Of a stretch of DNA of 64,000 bases, positions 62,814 to 64,000 are shown one piece after another. Source of the stretch: Fidelibacterota bacterium (GTDB lineage: Bacteria; Fidelibacterota; UBA8477; JABMPR01); assembly GCA_021734255.1 (NCBI GenBank), contig JAIPJM010000001.1:124001-188000 (forward strand). The letters run 5' to 3'. The notes under the pieces are model-generated. The model was not told the DNA's origin. It made no database searches and was given only the letters and a program-made list of their open reading frames with translations. Made by a program: the position numbers and the translations under genes. Every line of letters starts with the position of its first letter. Position 1 is the first letter of the stretch.

Positions 62814-63741
62814 TGGCTGTCTGAAGGACAATATCGACGGGTTCTGCAGTGCCTGCGAAACCGCCCTCTTTGACCGGTCAAAGGTCTCTCCTCAACTCAC
62901 ATTCAATTGGGAGGATATTTCAAAAAGAATCGATGGCCAGCCCATGGGCTTCAGTGTTTCCGGTATTCAACGGAAAGGATTTGTAGGTAAGCCGAGAGGA
63001 CTTGAACTGGTGCCCAAGTTGGATGTGAATGCACCATCTCAATACATCATTAAGCCCATGCTATCTCAATTTGATCAAGCCCTTGAATCGCCAGCAAACG
63101 AACACGTGACCATGCAGATGGCCAAACAGCTTTTCGGGATCAGAACGGCTGCGTGTGCCTTTATGAGCTTTGCCAATGGCGCGCCAGCATATCTCACGCG
63201 ACGCTTTGACTATAATCAGGATGGCGAAAAACTGAACCAGGAAGATTTCGCTTCCGTCTTGCAGGCCGACGATAAATACAAATCAAAAACCTATGGGGAT
63301 GTTGGTGAAAGCTTGAGTCCGCTGGACAAAATAAATTTTCTTAGAATCCTTATATTCAATTTCCTTACGGGTAACGGAGACGTTCACCTTAAAAATATTT
63401 CCCTGCTGGAAACGGCAGATGGCGACATGATGCTCTCCCCCGCTTATGATCTGATGAACACAAAACTCCATCTCAGAGATAACCTGATGGCACTGAACCT
63501 GTTCAAAGAGCTGGAGCAGACCAGCTTGCCGCTAGGTGAAAAGTACCAGTACTCCCTGAAAGACTTTGTCGAATTTGGCAGGCGGTTGAACATAAAGAAA
63601 GCCAACATCATCAGAACGATCGGACAGTTCAATAACAAAGAGCATGAGATGTCGGCCATGATAGACCGATCGTTTTTATCTGAAGCAGCGAAAAAACTGT
63701 ATACGGATAATGTTCTGGACAATTATCGAAGATTGGGCTAA
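62800..63741 (+). CDS. hipT: HipT-like Ser/Thr kinase toxin
   Basis: 313 aa HipA-type kinase without the N-terminal subdomain. The Gly-rich loop GFSVSGIQRK has Ser-52 and Ser-54, placed like the two autophosphorylated serines of E. coli O127 HipT. Catalytic and metal loops: TGNGDVHLKNISLL and LSPAYDLMN. Known HipT phosphorylates tryptophanyl-tRNA synthetase; here the target is not shown. An N-terminal CNGC..CSAC cluster (Cys-4, 7, 16, 19) could bind zinc. Confidence 0.88.
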   Translation: MAQCNGCLKDNIDGFCSACETALFDRSKVSPQLTFNWEDISKRIDGQPMGFSVSGIQRKGFVGKPRGLELVPKLDVNAPSQYIIKPMLSQFDQALESPANEHVTMQMAKQLFGIRTAACAFMSFANGAPAYLTRRFDYNQDGEKLNQEDFASVLQADDKYKSKTYGDVGESLSPLDKINFLRILIFNFLTGNGDVHLKNISLLETADGDMMLSPAYDLMNTKLHLRDNLMALNLFKELEQTSLPLGEKYQYSLKDFVEFGRRLNIKKANIIRTIGQFNNKEHEMSAMIDRSFLSEAAKKLYTDNVLDNYRRLG

Positions 63742-63781
63742 AAACCATCAATGGACCCCCTGGTATTGATTCCATATCCAT

Positions 63782-63928
63782 TGCTTGCCGCGAATACAAT
63801 GTGATAGGTGTGGGAGGGCTAATGGTCTCTTGACATGTGCCGAAGGATACTGGAATAATATCTAACAAGATGTGGTGGCAAGCAGAGGAGGCCGTTTCGC
63901 GAAACGGCCCATCTGAGTGCCCTCCCAC
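63782..63928. repeat. Interleaved inverted repeats downstream of hipT
   Basis: TGCTTGCC (63782-63789) pairs with GGCAAGCA (63877-63884); GTGGGAGGGC (63810-63819) pairs with GCCCTCCCAC (63919-63928); and GGCCGTTTCGCGAAACGGCC (63890-63909) is a perfect palindrome. The order A-B-A'-B' permits a pseudoknot. Possibly a structured RNA or end of a small mobile repeat. No gene seen from 63742 to the window end. Confidence 0.5.
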
Positions 63929-64000
63929 AATATCAGGGTCAGCAGATCAATAATTTCTTGTAAACCGGAAACAATAATCTATCATTGGAATTATAAGATT

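Overview
This window looks like a chromosomal segment of a Gram-negative, respiring bacterium, most likely an environmental lineage of the Marinimicrobia/Fibrobacterota-Chlorobiota-Bacteroidota kind. The clues are an Act (alternative complex III) operon, a secreted protein ending in a Por-type (T9SS) sorting tail, lipoprotein-rich gene content, PorV-like and FecR-type envelope proteins, and a DUF187 glycosidase. The phylum assignment is inference from gene content only. I saw no rRNA, tRNA, CRISPR array, transposase or integrase.

Layout. 1-3.6 kb: the distal half of an Act respiratory operon (actC, truncated by the window edge, then actD, actE, actF), closed by a terminator. 3.7-4.8 kb: a thioredoxin-fold lipoprotein whose redox motif reads W-UGA-G-S-C. 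An in-frame TGA sits exactly where the first catalytic cysteine belongs and is followed at the right distance by a SECIS-like hairpin, so I call it a selenoprotein that the ORF track cut in two. 5.2-8.5 kb: two paralogous FecR-domain genes sharing a 53-bp leader element; one is fused to a calcium-type Asp-rich spacer and a predicted outer-membrane barrel. 8.5-13.6 kb: a C39-like secreted protein, a RibD/DHFR-like reductase, two coupled lipoproteins, and a pterin/queuosine group (QueD-like, YhhQ-like transporter, FolE). 13.7-21.5 kb: an AmgK-like kinase fused to a RapZ C-terminal domain beside a MurU-like nucleotidyltransferase, then lpd, lipB, a fused E1 and an E2 of a 2-oxoacid dehydrogenase; lipA follows at 24.6 kb. 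21.6-23.1 kb: an arsR-arsM pair with a clear operator, and a 40-aa membrane peptide missed by the ORF track.

23-41 kb is ordinary housekeeping and transport: PEBP, SGNH hydrolase, GltS, ClC channel, ArfB, FAH-family protein, YceI, RecG, an ABC exporter whose permease lacks a normal start codon, and DoxX. It includes a frameshifted hemerythrin and a deleted PorV-like pseudogene. 40.7-51 kb is a run of small enzymes and domain-of-unknown-function proteins on the plus strand, separated by three families of intergenic repeats.

The accessory part is 53.3-58.8 kb. Five AT-richer genes with no obvious chromosomal function lie one after another, and at least one junction has the R''-L''-L'-R' architecture of an integron attC site, with one unpaired base in L''. 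I read this as a cassette array without a nearby integrase (CALIN-like). Its first two genes, a PD-(D/E)XK-type nuclease and a membrane-anchored HerA-like ATPase, are a candidate undescribed defence pair. The window closes with a GHL10 glycosidase and a three-gene HipB-HipS-HipT toxin-antitoxin system with its own sigma70-type promoter and operator-like repeats, followed by a set of interleaved inverted repeats.
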